From Cohnella sp. WQ 127256 (GTDB lineage Bacteria > Bacillota > Bacilli > Paenibacillales > Paenibacillaceae), in contig NZ_JAMZCY010000001.1 in assembly GCF_024519285.1 (NCBI RefSeq), positions 1-64,000 of the forward strand: 64,000 nucleotides of DNA, written 5' to 3'. Each line of letters opens with the position of its first letter. Position 1 is the stretch's first letter. The notes under the pieces were generated by a model. The model did not search any database and was not told the origin of the DNA. It saw only the letters and a list, made by a program, of their open reading frames with translations. A program made the translations under genes and the position numbers. Of the stretch, positions 45,711-55,331 are shown one piece after another.

Positions 45711-45754
45711 TAGCCTCCAACACCACTGAGAAAGTGGGGTTGGAGGCTATTTGT
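45711..45754 (+). terminator. Intrinsic terminator of nrdIEF
   Basis: TAGCCTCCAACACCACT (45711-45727) pairs with AGTGGGGTTGGAGGCTA (45733-45749) around a 5-base loop, and TTTG follows. The T run is short but the stem is very stable. Confidence 0.85.
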
Positions 45755-45801
45755 ATACATGGAATCCTGACAATATTGCGGGCTGTGAAGGGGGAGAGCA
45801 C

Positions 45802-45855
45802 AAAAAACTGGGGTTATCTCGAAAGTCTGAATGGACCCTCGGAGATAACCCCGGT
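45802..45855 (-). terminator. Intrinsic terminator of the minus-strand gene at 45869
   Basis: The arms ACTGGGGTTATCTC (45807-45820) and GAGATAACCCCGGT (45842-45855) pair well, with about 21 bases of loop. On the minus strand the stem is followed by six T, so it fits the gene that ends 14 bases away. Confidence 0.8.
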
Positions 45856-45868
45856 TTAATAAGTGCGA

Positions 45869-46303
45869 TTAGTCTATAAAATCGTCTATTTCGTTTAATC
45901 CAACGGAATAGACTTGTTTTTCGTCTACATGATATACAGTTAGCAGTTGGGTATCTGCGTCAAAATTAATGACGCGGCAAGGGATACTCATAGTCACCCC
46001 AAGACCTTTATTAATATTTAGTCTAAGAAGTTTGTTGCTCTCTATATATTGACGAATACGAAGTTCGAATGGATCAGGCTGAGTAGGTGCTTTAACAGCG
46101 ATTTTCTTGGGCGGAGCGGGTGTCGGAACGACCACGTCCTTAGTGCTAGGCTTTTTGTCTGATTCAATTCGGTAATCAGAGAAGTTAGAATCAGCTAAAG
46201 CATGCAGCAATTGTTCTAATGCCGCACCTCTGCTGGTAGCAGAAATATTAAATTCCACATTAAATATATAGGAGCCATCGGGTGTTTTGTTCGTTATGTT
46301 CAT
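45869..46303 (-). CDS. Hypothetical protein with a C-terminal small beta domain
   Basis: A 144-residue soluble protein. The N-terminal third is a small alpha/beta piece (SYIFNVEFNISATSRGAALE), followed by a Pro/Lys-rich linker (PTPAPPKKIAVKAPTQP). A C-terminal beta domain (LLRLNINKGLGVTMSIPCRV, LLTVYHVDEKQVYSVGLNEI) looks like an SH3/WYL-type fold, but I cannot assign a family. I chose ATG 46303 with TGGAGG about nine bases before it. It stands alone between nrdF and a divergent gene. Confidence 0.7.
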   Translation of the reverse strand: MNITNKTPDGSYIFNVEFNISATSRGAALEQLLHALADSNFSDYRIESDKKPSTKDVVVPTPAPPKKIAVKAPTQPDPFELRIRQYIESNKLLRLNINKGLGVTMSIPCRVINFDADTQLLTVYHVDEKQVYSVGLNEIDDFID

Positions 46304-46481
46304 ACAAAATGCCTCCATCATAGTGCGTAGTTCATTGAAACCATGCCTTTATCCCTAATATATCATGTTTTTATCGCCCGAAATAGCATAATGGGTCTAA
46401 ATGCCCTGAAAATTGAATCGAATGGCGCATATTCTATATCGCAAGAACCTATGCCGAATGACAGGCAGGGAGGTGATAGGC

Positions 46482-46796
46482 ATGGTTAGAGTTGTTCCGC
46501 TTCAAATCGATGATTGTACAGCAATCGGTGTTGAGGTGTTGTTGCCCAAAACAACGCTATTAGCGATTACAGCTGGGAATGGTTATATTATGTGTGGTGC
46601 TTTAGATGTACAATTGCTTAACGAGAAACTGAAGCATCGCGAAATCATCGCGGGTCGCGCCGTAGGCGTGCGGACTTTAGAGGAGTTACTCAATGCCCCA
46701 CTCGAATCGGTAACGGATGCCGCAAGAGATATAGGGATTACAGTTGGGATGAGTGGTCAGGAAGCAATTCGCATATTGGCGAAGGCTGCTTCCTAA
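46482..46796 (+). CDS. DUF1805 protein (YunC-like)
   Basis: A 104-residue protein of the YunC/DUF1805 family, whose function is not known. Family sequence: VEVLLPKTTLLAITAGNGYI near residue 20, MCGALDVQLLNEKL near 43, and IIAGRAVGVRTLEELLNAPL near 60. ATG 46482 follows GGGAGGTGA by five bases; the open frame continues upstream to 46413 but without a better ribosome site. It is convergent with mtnA. Confidence 0.88.
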   Translation: MVRVVPLQIDDCTAIGVEVLLPKTTLLAITAGNGYIMCGALDVQLLNEKLKHREIIAGRAVGVRTLEELLNAPLESVTDAARDIGITVGMSGQEAIRILAKAAS

Positions 46797-46819
46797 CAAA
46801 AATCTTCATTCCATAAAGA

Positions 46820-47896
46820 TTATTTGAGAAATAGCTGCTGCAAATGCTCGGAATAAGGCGCTGTCAGGATGCCTTTCTCCGTAATGATCGCTGTAACAAG
46901 CTCATTTGGAGTAATGTCGAAAGCTGGATTGTAGACTGCAACGCCTTGGGGAGCGGTGCGCTTACCGAAGCTAAGAGCTACTTCATCAGAATGACGTTCT
47001 TCGATCGGAATGTCGGCGCCAGTAGGCGTCGACAAATCAATAGTGGAAAGCGGACAAGCTACATAGAATGGGATATTATGGGCCTTAGCTAGAACAGCTA
47101 CGCTATAAGTACCAATCTTGTTGGCGACATCTCCATTAGCGGCAACGCGATCGGTTCCGACAATAACGGCTTGAATCCAGCCTTTAGACATCACATGACC
47201 GGCCATGTTATCACATATTAATGTGACATCTACACCTGCTTGATGAAGCTCATATGCGGTCAAACGCGCGCCTTGTAGCACAGGGCGTGTTTCGTCTGCA
47301 AATACCTTCAGATGAATGCCTTGCTCAAGAGCTAAGTAGAAGGGGGCAAGGGCGGTACCATATTTCGCGGTTGCTAGTCCACCAGCATTGCAGTGTGTAA
47401 GAACGCCCATGCCATCCTTGAACAAAGTAAGGGCGTGTTCTCCAATGAGGCGGTTCGTAGCCTCATCTTCAGCTTGGATTAGCTGTGCTTCAGCAAGTAG
47501 AGCCTGCTTCGCATTTGTTGTGGTCGTTCCTGACTGTGCCAAGTGTCCGGCATGTGTCTTCATTCGATCAAGCGCCCAGAACAAATTAACGGCAGTCGGC
47601 CTAGATGTAGATAAATACTCAGCATGCCGGTTAACTTCAGTTACCAGGTCCTCTACGGTGCCTGTGAAGTTTGCAACACCAAGGTAAACTCCATAAGCGG
47701 CGGCGATACCGATCGCAGGTGCTCCTCTTACCTTGAGCTCACGAATGGCTTCCCAAACATCTTGTGGCGTTGTGAGATTTAAGTAGATCGTTTCTTCAGG
47801 AAGCAGTCTCTGATCCAATAAGGATAAAGCGTCCTGTTCCCAACGTAATGAATGTAATACCTCTGATTTACGACTCTGTTGCTCCTGGCTCATCAT
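46820..47896 (-). CDS. mtnA: Methylthioribose-1-phosphate isomerase
   Basis: The 358-residue enzyme turns methylthioribose-1-phosphate into methylthioribulose-1-phosphate in the methionine salvage pathway. It belongs to the eIF2B-like family. Markers are [17 protein letters not shown] near residue 55, the catalytic Cys in [18 protein letters not shown] near 165, and the catalytic Asp in [19 protein letters not shown] near 245. AGAGGGG lies five bases before ATG 47896. It follows mtnK by 46 bases on the minus strand, which supplies its substrate. Confidence 0.95.
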   Translation of the reverse strand: MMSQEQQSRKSEVLHSLRWEQDALSLLDQRLLPEETIYLNLTTPQDVWEAIRELKVRGAPAIGIAAAYGVYLGVANFTGTVEDLVTEVNRHAEYLSTSRPTAVNLFWALDRMKTHAGHLAQSGTTTTNAKQALLAEAQLIQAEDEATNRLIGEHALTLFKDGMGVLTHCNAGGLATAKYGTALAPFYLALEQGIHLKVFADETRPVLQGARLTAYELHQAGVDVTLICDNMAGHVMSKGWIQAVIVGTDRVAANGDVANKIGTYSVAVLAKAHNIPFYVACPLSTIDLSTPTGADIPIEERHSDEVALSFGKRTAPQGVAVYNPAFDITPNELVTAIITEKGILTAPYSEHLQQLFLK

Positions 47897-47942
47897 GTTA
47901 ACCCCTCTCGATTCATAGCCCTAAAAACGATATTCATCATCT

Positions 47943-49145
47943 TTAAGAAGCGGAACCGGCAATATCGATTAGTTCCTCAATAGATGCAATTGTACGGTTG
48001 TTTTTGATCAAGCTTTTACCGATTTCAAGTGCTAATCTTTGCGCTTTCCCACGTACGGCTTGATCGGGAATGCGATCGATATCTGCAACATGTGCCAGCC
48101 CTACAATGCGACGAACCATTTTAGCCCCTGCGAAACCGACTGAGTCCTGAAGTAGCCTCTGCATATAGTTGTCTTGATAACCGTCTGCCTTCGCTACACG
48201 ATCCACGCCATGTTCATTCCATAAAGCGCGGAATTTCTGCTCGAAGGCTGTCCAGATATCGCGGACGGTTTGAATAAGATAATGCCTGCGCTCCTGACGA
48301 GCGGTCTCATCGGTAGACCAATGTTCTTGGGAGGCATAATGGAGTAAGAGATTAGCAAGAACCGCACCGATGTCAAATCCCATAGGACCGAAATATGCGA
48401 ATTCAGGATCGATCACCTTGGTCGATTCCGGGGTTATGAATATACTGCCGGTGTGAAGATCCCCATGAAGTAATGCTTGTGCATGAGTCAGAAACTTTTC
48501 TCGAAGAAGTGCGACCTCTAGATGTAACGCGGAGTCTGCCCATATTTCGTCAACTTCCCCCTGTAGATGAGGGTCAAAGCTGTTCGTATCTGCATCCGTG
48601 TAAGGATGATCGAAGATCAGATCCTCTGTTATTTTGCAAAGCTCAGGGTTGGCGAAGGAACGGACAAGCAGCTTCTTCTCCTGTTGATTCATCCCTAGAT
48701 CTGAAGTGAAGAATAACGTTTGAGCAAGGAAATCGGAAATATCTTCGGCAAATTTTGGATAAACTCCTCCATCCATTAGGCCTTGGCGCATAATAACGTG
48801 GCTGCTTAAGTCTTCCATAATCGTAAGAGCAAGCACTTCGTCTGTATGGTAAACCTGCGGAACAAGTCCTGGGGCTAACCGCTCTTCAATTCTTAACGCT
48901 TCACTTTCAATACGGGCTCGATCCAATGTGAGCGGCCAGGATTCTCCAACGACCTTGGCGTAAGGCAAAGCTTGCTTAACGATTAAGCTTTGACCGGATG
49001 ATGGCTGACTGACATGAAAGACAAGATTAAGATTTCCATCGCCGATCTCTCTGCAGATTAGTTCGCCCTGTGAATCGAAAATACTAGTATTTGTTCGAGC
49101 GATTAGGATCGCTTCTTCTTCATTTAAAGGATGATATTGACTCAA
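47943..49145 (-). CDS. mtnK: Methylthioribose kinase
   Basis: The 400-residue kinase phosphorylates methylthioribose, the step before mtnA. It has the choline-kinase-like fold with GDGNLNLVFHV near residue 35 (ATP loop), ALLHGDLHTGSIFITPE near 230 and VIDPEFAYFGPMGFDIGAVL near 250 (catalytic and metal residues). I prefer TTG 49145 (LSQYHPL...) with GTGGAGG about eight bases before it over an ATG 26 codons upstream that adds a non-conserved tail. No S-box (SAM-I) signature was visible in its leader. Confidence 0.93.
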   Translation of the reverse strand: MSQYHPLNEEEAILIARTNTSIFDSQGELICREIGDGNLNLVFHVSQPSSGQSLIVKQALPYAKVVGESWPLTLDRARIESEALRIEERLAPGLVPQVYHTDEVLALTIMEDLSSHVIMRQGLMDGGVYPKFAEDISDFLAQTLFFTSDLGMNQQEKKLLVRSFANPELCKITEDLIFDHPYTDADTNSFDPHLQGEVDEIWADSALHLEVALLREKFLTHAQALLHGDLHTGSIFITPESTKVIDPEFAYFGPMGFDIGAVLANLLLHYASQEHWSTDETARQERRHYLIQTVRDIWTAFEQKFRALWNEHGVDRVAKADGYQDNYMQRLLQDSVGFAGAKMVRRIVGLAHVADIDRIPDQAVRGKAQRLALEIGKSLIKNNRTIASIEELIDIAGSAS

Positions 49146-49382
49146 AAAATTCGCCTCCACAGGGTTAACCGATAGGTTCAGTTGAATAATAGGTAGAATG
49201 CTATAGATGTTAGTATAAAGCACTTTACCTGTGGTTTAAAGTAGGGGGTCTATGCCGATTAAAAAGTCAGTTTTATCTACCTAATGTTGGGTTTTGGAGG
49301 ACTGACCTTACAGGCTCGCCCATGTTAATTTGTATGTACTAGGCAGATTAATTATCGATTGGCGAGCAAGGGGGGCTTGGAT
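49146..49382. promoter_or_regulatory. Divergent intergenic region between mtnK and the sensor kinase
   Basis: About 240 bases separate the divergent starts. I see the ribosome sites of both genes but no clear pair of promoter boxes, no SAM riboswitch core, no T-box and no strong terminator hairpin. Confidence 0.5.
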
Positions 49383-51233
49383 ATGGGCAAGTATTGGCCT
49401 AAGGGATTGAAAATCCGAACGATCCGCGGCAAATTTCTTGTGTTGACCCTGCTGCTTACCGTAGTGCCGATGGTTGCTTTAAGCTTTACCTTCTATCGAA
49501 TAGCGGTGCAATCACTCGGTAATAAGGCGGAGGAGCATGCCTACCAGTCGAGGCTCATGAGTGCAAACTTCCTGAACGGTACGATTACCGACTTGAACGA
49601 TCTCACTAACGCGATTCTCGGTAATCCAGAGGTGCAATCGATCCTACGACAGCCTTCTTCTGACGATTATGAGTTTCTAAGGAACGTAGAGCGTTTGAAC
49701 AAAATTATCCGCGCACAAACACAAACGAAGCCTTACATTATATCCACTCTTATTTACGCCGCCAATGGTGGACCGAACCGTTCCTTATACCAAGGCAATG
49801 ACTCGATCCGCTTTGGCGGTCTTCCCACGATAGAGGAAGCCATTCGCTACTTCGAAAGTCTACGAGAGGATAATCGGCTGACATGGCATAATGGTTCACC
49901 ATTCGTACGAGAGGATAACACGATTCCTGACGATCATCTTTATGTGGGCAAGCTGCTCAGGAGAACCGAGGGTAACTATGAGGAATTGGGCTTTCTGATG
50001 CTAGAGATTGAAAAGTCGAGTTTTTTTCATGGCTTATCGTTTTTGAAGCCTGACACCAATTCACAGTTCTGGATTCTGGACAGTGCGGGTATCCCCATTT
50101 ATCGCTTGCCAGAGGACGACAAAGCGGATTTCATAGCGCTGCGATACATCGCAAATGAGACGGAAAAACAGCCTGAGCAAAAAAAGGAATGGTTGGATTG
50201 GCACGGGGAGCGCTCAATGGTTTCCTATGCCCCTCTTGTTCTTAATGGTTGGACGCTACTACACCGAGTAGATAGCGTAGCGCTGTTCGAGGATGCTAAC
50301 CGCATCGGGAGGCTAACGATTCAAATCTTCCTCGTCGTCCTGCTAGTGGGCTGGATACTGGCGTATCGTTTTAGCGACACCATTCGGCTTCCGCTTCGAA
50401 AGCTTAGGGGATTAATGAACATAGCAGGCGGAGCAAACGCAACTGCCGTTGTATTTGATACTAAGGATGAAGTCGGACAGATAGGAGATCGGTTGCAGCG
50501 TATGATGCGTGAAAATCAACAGCTCAACGATCGAGTATACGAAGCCATGCTCTCTTGGAAGGAAGCAGAGTTCCGAACACTACAGGCGCAGATCAATCCC
50601 CATTTTCTATATAACACGCTCGAATCGTTGAACGGCTTAGCATTGGCGAACGGACAACGAGAAATGTCTGAAATGATTGGAGCACTCGGTAAGTTTTTCC
50701 GTATTGCATTAAGCCAAGGGAGTGAAATGATTCGAATTAGTGAAGAGGTGGAGCATGTGAATGCTTACGTCCACGTTCAGCAGTTTCGCTTTCGCGATAA
50801 ATTTGAATGGATCTCTGAGGTAGACGAGGAAGTCCTAAATGGCTATGTGCCTAAATTATTGTTACAGCCTCTCGTCGAAAATTCGATTTATCATGGCTTG
50901 AAGAAAAGGCAGGGAGTCGCTTACTTGATGCTTAGTGGTCGTAAGGAGGAAGGTGCTGTTAAATTCTCAGTTAGCGATGATGGGAATGGGATCGAACCTG
51001 AACGACTTGAACAAATCCGCCAAGCGTTAGAAGTGGAGAGTGATGAGGTTAAGGATGAGGTCGGCTTCGGATTAAGAAATGTACATGCAAGATTACGTTA
51101 TTACGGTCCGCAATATGGGGTGCAAATATCTAGCGAGTTAGGTTTATATACAACGGTGACCTTGACCGTTCCTTGGTGGATGAACCGACCAGAAGGGGGA
51201 AAGAAGCATGTTCCGACTGTTGATCGTGGATGA
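49383..51233 (+). CDS. YesM-like sensor histidine kinase
   Basis: A 616-residue membrane kinase. The N-terminal segment is FLVLTLLLTVVPMVALSFTF, then a large extracellular sensor region and a second segment near residue 310 (IQIFLVVLLVGWILAYRFSD). HAMP and the His_kinase core QINPHFLYNTLESLNGLAL follow. The ATPase part has PLVENSIYHGLKKRQG and SVSDDGNGIEPE. ATG 49383 is about seven bases after AAGGGGGG; an in-frame TTG at 49359 is less likely. Its stop overlaps the regulator start by 26 bases. Confidence 0.93.
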   Translation: MGKYWPKGLKIRTIRGKFLVLTLLLTVVPMVALSFTFYRIAVQSLGNKAEEHAYQSRLMSANFLNGTITDLNDLTNAILGNPEVQSILRQPSSDDYEFLRNVERLNKIIRAQTQTKPYIISTLIYAANGGPNRSLYQGNDSIRFGGLPTIEEAIRYFESLREDNRLTWHNGSPFVREDNTIPDDHLYVGKLLRRTEGNYEELGFLMLEIEKSSFFHGLSFLKPDTNSQFWILDSAGIPIYRLPEDDKADFIALRYIANETEKQPEQKKEWLDWHGERSMVSYAPLVLNGWTLLHRVDSVALFEDANRIGRLTIQIFLVVLLVGWILAYRFSDTIRLPLRKLRGLMNIAGGANATAVVFDTKDEVGQIGDRLQRMMRENQQLNDRVYEAMLSWKEAEFRTLQAQINPHFLYNTLESLNGLALANGQREMSEMIGALGKFFRIALSQGSEMIRISEEVEHVNAYVHVQQFRFRDKFEWISEVDEEVLNGYVPKLLLQPLVENSIYHGLKKRQGVAYLMLSGRKEEGAVKFSVSDDGNGIEPERLEQIRQALEVESDEVKDEVGFGLRNVHARLRYYGPQYGVQISSELGLYTTVTLTVPWWMNRPEGGKKHVPTVDRG

Positions 51234-52776
51234 CGAATTCCACATTCGAGAAGGCCTGAAGCATCATGTATTGCAGACAGGTCTACCTATAGAAATTATC
51301 GCAGCGGCAGAGGATGGCGAAACGGCATTGCGTTTATTTGAGGAGCAAAGGCCGGACATTGTGATTCTAGACATTAATCTACCCGATATTAGCGGACTAG
51401 AAGTTGCAAGGCGAATTCGTGAGAAGGACGAAGCTACGCCCTTACTCTTCCTGACAGGCTATGAATCGCTTACTTATATTCGGGAAGCCATTGGGCTGCA
51501 GACTGTTGATTATTTGCTGAAGCCGATTACGAAGGATGAACTAACAACGGGTTTACAGAAAGCTCAGGATTGCGTTGTGAGGCAAAGAAAGACGGCGAAG
51601 GGATTAGAGCAAAAGCGATCTGTTGCGTTGGAATACGCTTTGCTTGATTTGTTGCTTCAGAGGAGGTCCGTTGACGATACGATCGAGGAGTTGCTGAGCG
51701 AGAACAATTCTCCGCTAAGCTCCGGAGCGCCTTATGTCGTCCTATGCTGTGATTTAGATGTCATTCCTTTCCGTGTAGCAGAAGGAGATGAAAGACAACT
51801 GTACGGCTATGCATTCAGTAGATTGGCGATTGAAGCAGCTTCATCCGTGTCAGGAACTCTTGGTGCGGCAATTGCTCCGGATCGAGTCATTCTTGTGTTG
51901 CCTGTTGCAGGTAGGAAAATAGTAGAGGCTGCTATCAAGCAGGTTCGAACAACTCTAGAAGAGTATATGGGAATTTCCACGACAATTGGGATAAGCAGAA
52001 CCGTGCTAAATTTAAATCGTTTGCCGGAAGCCTACCGTGAAGCTGTACATGCAGCTGAACATAAGGGGTGGGTTGGAAACGGTCAAGTTATTCCCTTCGA
52101 AAGTGTGCAGATTGTGGAGACGACTCGGCAAGACTTGCTCGACAAGGAGTTCATTCTGATATCGGAAATTAGAGCAGGCAATAATGGAGCTGTCTTATCG
52201 ATATTACAGGATTGGTCAACGCAGCTTGGAGAATTGCCTTCGCGACAAGTAAAAATGATGGCCACGCAGCTCGTTCTATTCGTTATGAGAGTTGTTCAGA
52301 GTCAGAGCCTCATCCATCTTACTCAACAAAATAGTGATCTGAACGACCCGTTATTGGTGCTATCCCAAATGAGCAACGGTAACGAAATTATCCAATATGT
52401 GAAAAATTATTTTGTTCAAGTCGGTCGACTGATTCAACAGTCAAAGGAAGCTGTTGTACCTAGAATGTTCGAGCAGGCGAAGACTTGGATTCGAGAAAAT
52501 CTCCACGAGGATGCGAGCTTAAACGGCTTAGCCCAGCATTTACACCTAAGTCCGAAGTATTTAAGCTCTCGGTTCAAGCAGGTAACAGGTGAATGCTTCC
52601 TGGACTTTTTAACACGCGTGCGCTTTGAGAGGGCCCGTGAACTTCTGTTGGACTCGCAGCGAAAGGTGTGCGAGGTTGCTGAGGCGGTAGGTTTCGGGGA
52701 TACGAATTATTTCAGTATCGCATTCAAGAAGAACACAGGATTCACACCAACCGAGTTTCGTAAGCGTTATTTATAA
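51208..52776 (+). CDS. YesN-like response regulator with AraC-type DNA-binding domain
   Basis: A 522-residue regulator. The receiver starts LLIVDDEFHIREGLKHHVL, with the Asp in PDIVILDINLPDISG near residue 54 and the conserved Lys in YLLKPITKDEL. The middle part has no clear motif. The AraC unit near the C terminus includes ASLNGLAQHLHLSPKYLSSR and VCEVAEAVGFGDTNYFSIAF. GGGGGAAAG lies about five bases before the ATG. It overlaps the kinase gene and precedes the importer it likely controls. Confidence 0.93.
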   Translation: MFRLLIVDDEFHIREGLKHHVLQTGLPIEIIAAAEDGETALRLFEEQRPDIVILDINLPDISGLEVARRIREKDEATPLLFLTGYESLTYIREAIGLQTVDYLLKPITKDELTTGLQKAQDCVVRQRKTAKGLEQKRSVALEYALLDLLLQRRSVDDTIEELLSENNSPLSSGAPYVVLCCDLDVIPFRVAEGDERQLYGYAFSRLAIEAASSVSGTLGAAIAPDRVILVLPVAGRKIVEAAIKQVRTTLEEYMGISTTIGISRTVLNLNRLPEAYREAVHAAEHKGWVGNGQVIPFESVQIVETTRQDLLDKEFILISEIRAGNNGAVLSILQDWSTQLGELPSRQVKMMATQLVLFVMRVVQSQSLIHLTQQNSDLNDPLLVLSQMSNGNEIIQYVKNYFVQVGRLIQQSKEAVVPRMFEQAKTWIRENLHEDASLNGLAQHLHLSPKYLSSRFKQVTGECFLDFLTRVRFERARELLLDSQRKVCEVAEAVGFGDTNYFSIAFKKNTGFTPTEFRKRYL

Positions 52777-52898
52777 AATACATCAAAAAATCGAACCAAA
52801 ACAAAGAGGGCATGGAATCGTTGTATGGTTCGTCTTACCGGTACAATCGATAATCAAGTTGAGTAACCCAATAGACTGAATCGAGAGGGGACAAAAGT

Positions 52899-54320
52899 AT
52901 GCTCAACTTGCACAAACAAAGATGGCTAGCCGTTCTAATGGTATTTGTTCTAGTGGGAATCACCGCCTGTAGCTCGGGAAATAAGGGCGGAAACGAGGCG
53001 AGCTCTAGCAAACCTCCTAGTGAAGCAAGTGGAAGCAAGCTCGTAGAGGAATCAGCAGCACCAGCGGAGCATGTCAATCTGACCTTCATGTATTGGGGCA
53101 GCAATGATGAGAAAAAAGCGATGGAAAAAATGATCGATTCCTTCAATGAAAGTCATCCGAACATCACGGTGAAGGGTGAGCACGTACCAGGAGATTACAA
53201 TACAAAAATGAACACGCTTATGGCTGCCAACCAATTGCCGGACGTTGCTTATTTAGGAGACGCTCTGACGAATAAGTGGGGTAGCGAAGGTAAGCTGCTC
53301 GACTTCAGCCAATATTATGGAGATTACCCAGAGCTACAAAATAAACTTAAAGCCTCTTACTTGTACACGGAGCCTGGCAAAGCAGTAGCAAACTTCACCG
53401 CGCTCGAAGTCATGGTGCTGTATTACAACAAGGAAATTTTCGAGGAAGCGGGAGTTCCTCTCCCTCCGTCTGACCCGACGAAAGCTTGGAATTGGGACGA
53501 ATTCGTTACAGTTGCTAAGCAATTAACTAAAGATAAGAACGGCAAGCATCCAGGAGAAGAGGGCTTCCAGGAGAAAAGCATCGACCAGTACGGCTTCTCT
53601 TTCGGAAGTGATCGAGGAACTTACGGACCGCTGCTTGAAAGTAACGGTGCGGGTATCCTTGATGAATCCGGCACGAAATATGCGCTTAATTCACCTGAAA
53701 GCGTCGAGGTTTTCCAGAAGCTGCAGGATTTGATTTATACGCATCACGTATCTCCGGATTTGATCCAGCAGCAGAACATGCCGGACAATCACGTTAGGCT
53801 GCAAACACGTAAGGTAGCGATGGTGCTTGACGGTACTTGGGCGTTGCTTGACTTAACAAATAACAAAAAGCTGAAGTGGGGAATTGGTGTCCTACCTAAG
53901 CTCAAAGAGCCTAAGACGGTTATTCTTGCTGGGACGACCGTTGTGTTCAACAGCACGAAGCATCCGAAGGAGGCGCTAGAATTTTACCTCTATCATAATA
54001 ATCCCGAGCAGGTCGATCTCTATAAAACGGGCTTATGGATGCCGACGGAAGACAAATATTATTCCGAAGAGGAAGCGATCAAATCTTGGACAGATAACGA
54101 GGCTCATCCAGCGGAATTCCGTCAAGCGGGTATTGACTATACGAAAGGATACGCGGTGAAGTCCCCATCGACTGCGATCAAGAATTGGCCTGAAATCAAC
54201 AGCAAGCTTGCACCAGGACTCGATTTGATCTGGACGAACAAGAAGTCGGCACAAGAGGCGCTTGATGAACTGGAATCACAAATTCAGCCTCTCGTTCAAG
54301 GGGTGTACCCGAACGAATAA
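52899..54320 (+). CDS. ABC transporter sugar-binding lipoprotein
   Basis: A 473-residue lipoprotein. The lipobox GITACS lies near residue 24, followed by a Gly/Ser-rich linker. Binding-domain stretches include LTFMYWGSNDEKKAMEKMID, LPDVAYLGDALTNKWGSEG, MVLYYNKEIFEEAGVPLPPS and KVAMVLDGTWALLDLTNNKK. AGAGGGG lies about nine bases before the ATG. It heads the importer of this locus and is divided from its permeases by a stem-loop. Ligand unknown. Confidence 0.93.
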   Translation: MLNLHKQRWLAVLMVFVLVGITACSSGNKGGNEASSSKPPSEASGSKLVEESAAPAEHVNLTFMYWGSNDEKKAMEKMIDSFNESHPNITVKGEHVPGDYNTKMNTLMAANQLPDVAYLGDALTNKWGSEGKLLDFSQYYGDYPELQNKLKASYLYTEPGKAVANFTALEVMVLYYNKEIFEEAGVPLPPSDPTKAWNWDEFVTVAKQLTKDKNGKHPGEEGFQEKSIDQYGFSFGSDRGTYGPLLESNGAGILDESGTKYALNSPESVEVFQKLQDLIYTHHVSPDLIQQQNMPDNHVRLQTRKVAMVLDGTWALLDLTNNKKLKWGIGVLPKLKEPKTVILAGTTVVFNSTKHPKEALEFYLYHNNPEQVDLYKTGLWMPTEDKYYSEEEAIKSWTDNEAHPAEFRQAGIDYTKGYAVKSPSTAIKNWPEINSKLAPGLDLIWTNKKSAQEALDELESQIQPLVQGVYPNE

Positions 54321-54341
54321 AGACTGACTGCATGGGGAGGG

Positions 54342-54379
54342 ACGTGACGACGAGAGCAGTGTTGTTCCCGTCGTTACGT
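54342..54379 (+). terminator. Intercistronic stem-loop between SBP and permease
   Basis: ACGTGACGACG (54342-54352) pairs with CGTCGTTACGT (54369-54379) with one G-T pair in 11. No T run follows. It fills the same position as hairpins after three other SBP genes in this window. Confidence 0.6.
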
Positions 54380-54428
54380 TCAATCGCCACCTAGGTATGA
54401 CAAAACTTCCGTAAAGGGATGAACGCGG

Positions 54429-55331
54429 ATGAGACGAAATAAATCGGGGATTCTGCGTATGGAGCGCAAGTGGGGAATCCTTCTAGCACTGCCAGCCATG
54501 ATCGGGTTGGTGATGTTCACAGTCGTACCGGTTATAGCTTCGTTTTTTTTCAGTATTACCGATTGGAGAATAGGCAACGAAATGACGGTTATCGGATTCG
54601 ATAACTATAAAACCATATTGACCAATGATCCGACCTTCACCAAATCGCTGTACGTAACGACATATTACTCGTTGTTTAGTGTGCCTATCTGTCTCGCAAT
54701 CGCATTTATGATCGCCTTTTTGTTGAATCAGAAGGTGAGAGGTTTATCGGTGTTCCGCACGATCTTCTATTTACCGACTATCGTTCCAAGTATCGCAAGC
54801 ACGATGCTGTGGCTATGGCTGTTCAATCCTGATTTTGGATTGTTAAATTCCATACTGGAAAGCTTGGGACTTCCCGAGAGTCGTTGGATTTACGATGAAG
54901 CGACCGCGATTCCGTCGATCGTACTCATGAGTACCTGGTCCGTAGGGAATACAGTCATTATTTTCCTAGCGGGATTGCAAGCGGTCCCAGCCCATCTCTA
55001 CGAGGCGGTCGAAGTTGATGGCGGAAGTGCTTGGCGGAAGTTTTACCACATCACGATCCCTTCCATGACTCCGACAATATTTTTTAACCTTGTTATGATG
55101 ATCATTGGATCCTTCCAGGCCTTTAACCAAGCCTATGTCATGACGCAAGGTGGACCCAATAATTCGACACTGTTCTACGTGTACTATTTATTCCGAACGG
55201 CTTTCACTGAGACGAAGATCGGCTATGCCTCTGCATTGGCATGGATATTGTTCGTTATCGTCATGACACTCACCTTCATTATTTTCCAAACATCCAAAAA
55301 ATGGGTGCATTACGAAGGGAGCAATAAATAA
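54429..55331 (+). CDS. ABC sugar transporter permease (MalF/UgpA-like)
   Basis: A 300-residue permease with six membrane segments (GILLALPAMIGLVMFTVVPV first). The EAA loop is HLYEAVEVDGGSAWRKFYHI near residue 195, with Val in place of the usual Ala. The sequence AYVMTQGGPNNSTLFYVYYL is typical. Its stop overlaps the next start (TAATG), so the two permeases are coupled. AAGGGATG precedes the start, giving a moderate ribosome site. Confidence 0.93.
   Translation: MRRNKSGILRMERKWGILLALPAMIGLVMFTVVPVIASFFFSITDWRIGNEMTVIGFDNYKTILTNDPTFTKSLYVTTYYSLFSVPICLAIAFMIAFLLNQKVRGLSVFRTIFYLPTIVPSIASTMLWLWLFNPDFGLLNSILESLGLPESRWIYDEATAIPSIVLMSTWSVGNTVIIFLAGLQAVPAHLYEAVEVDGGSAWRKFYHITIPSMTPTIFFNLVMMIIGSFQAFNQAYVMTQGGPNNSTLFYVYYLFRTAFTETKIGYASALAWILFVIVMTLTFIIFQTSKKWVHYEGSNK

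Noticed and set aside
49146-49382. SAM-I riboswitch (S-box) before mtnK
   Set aside because: Expected from other Bacillota, but neither the GGTGGAGGGACTGGCCC nor the GATGAAACCCGGCAACC core is present on the minus strand here.
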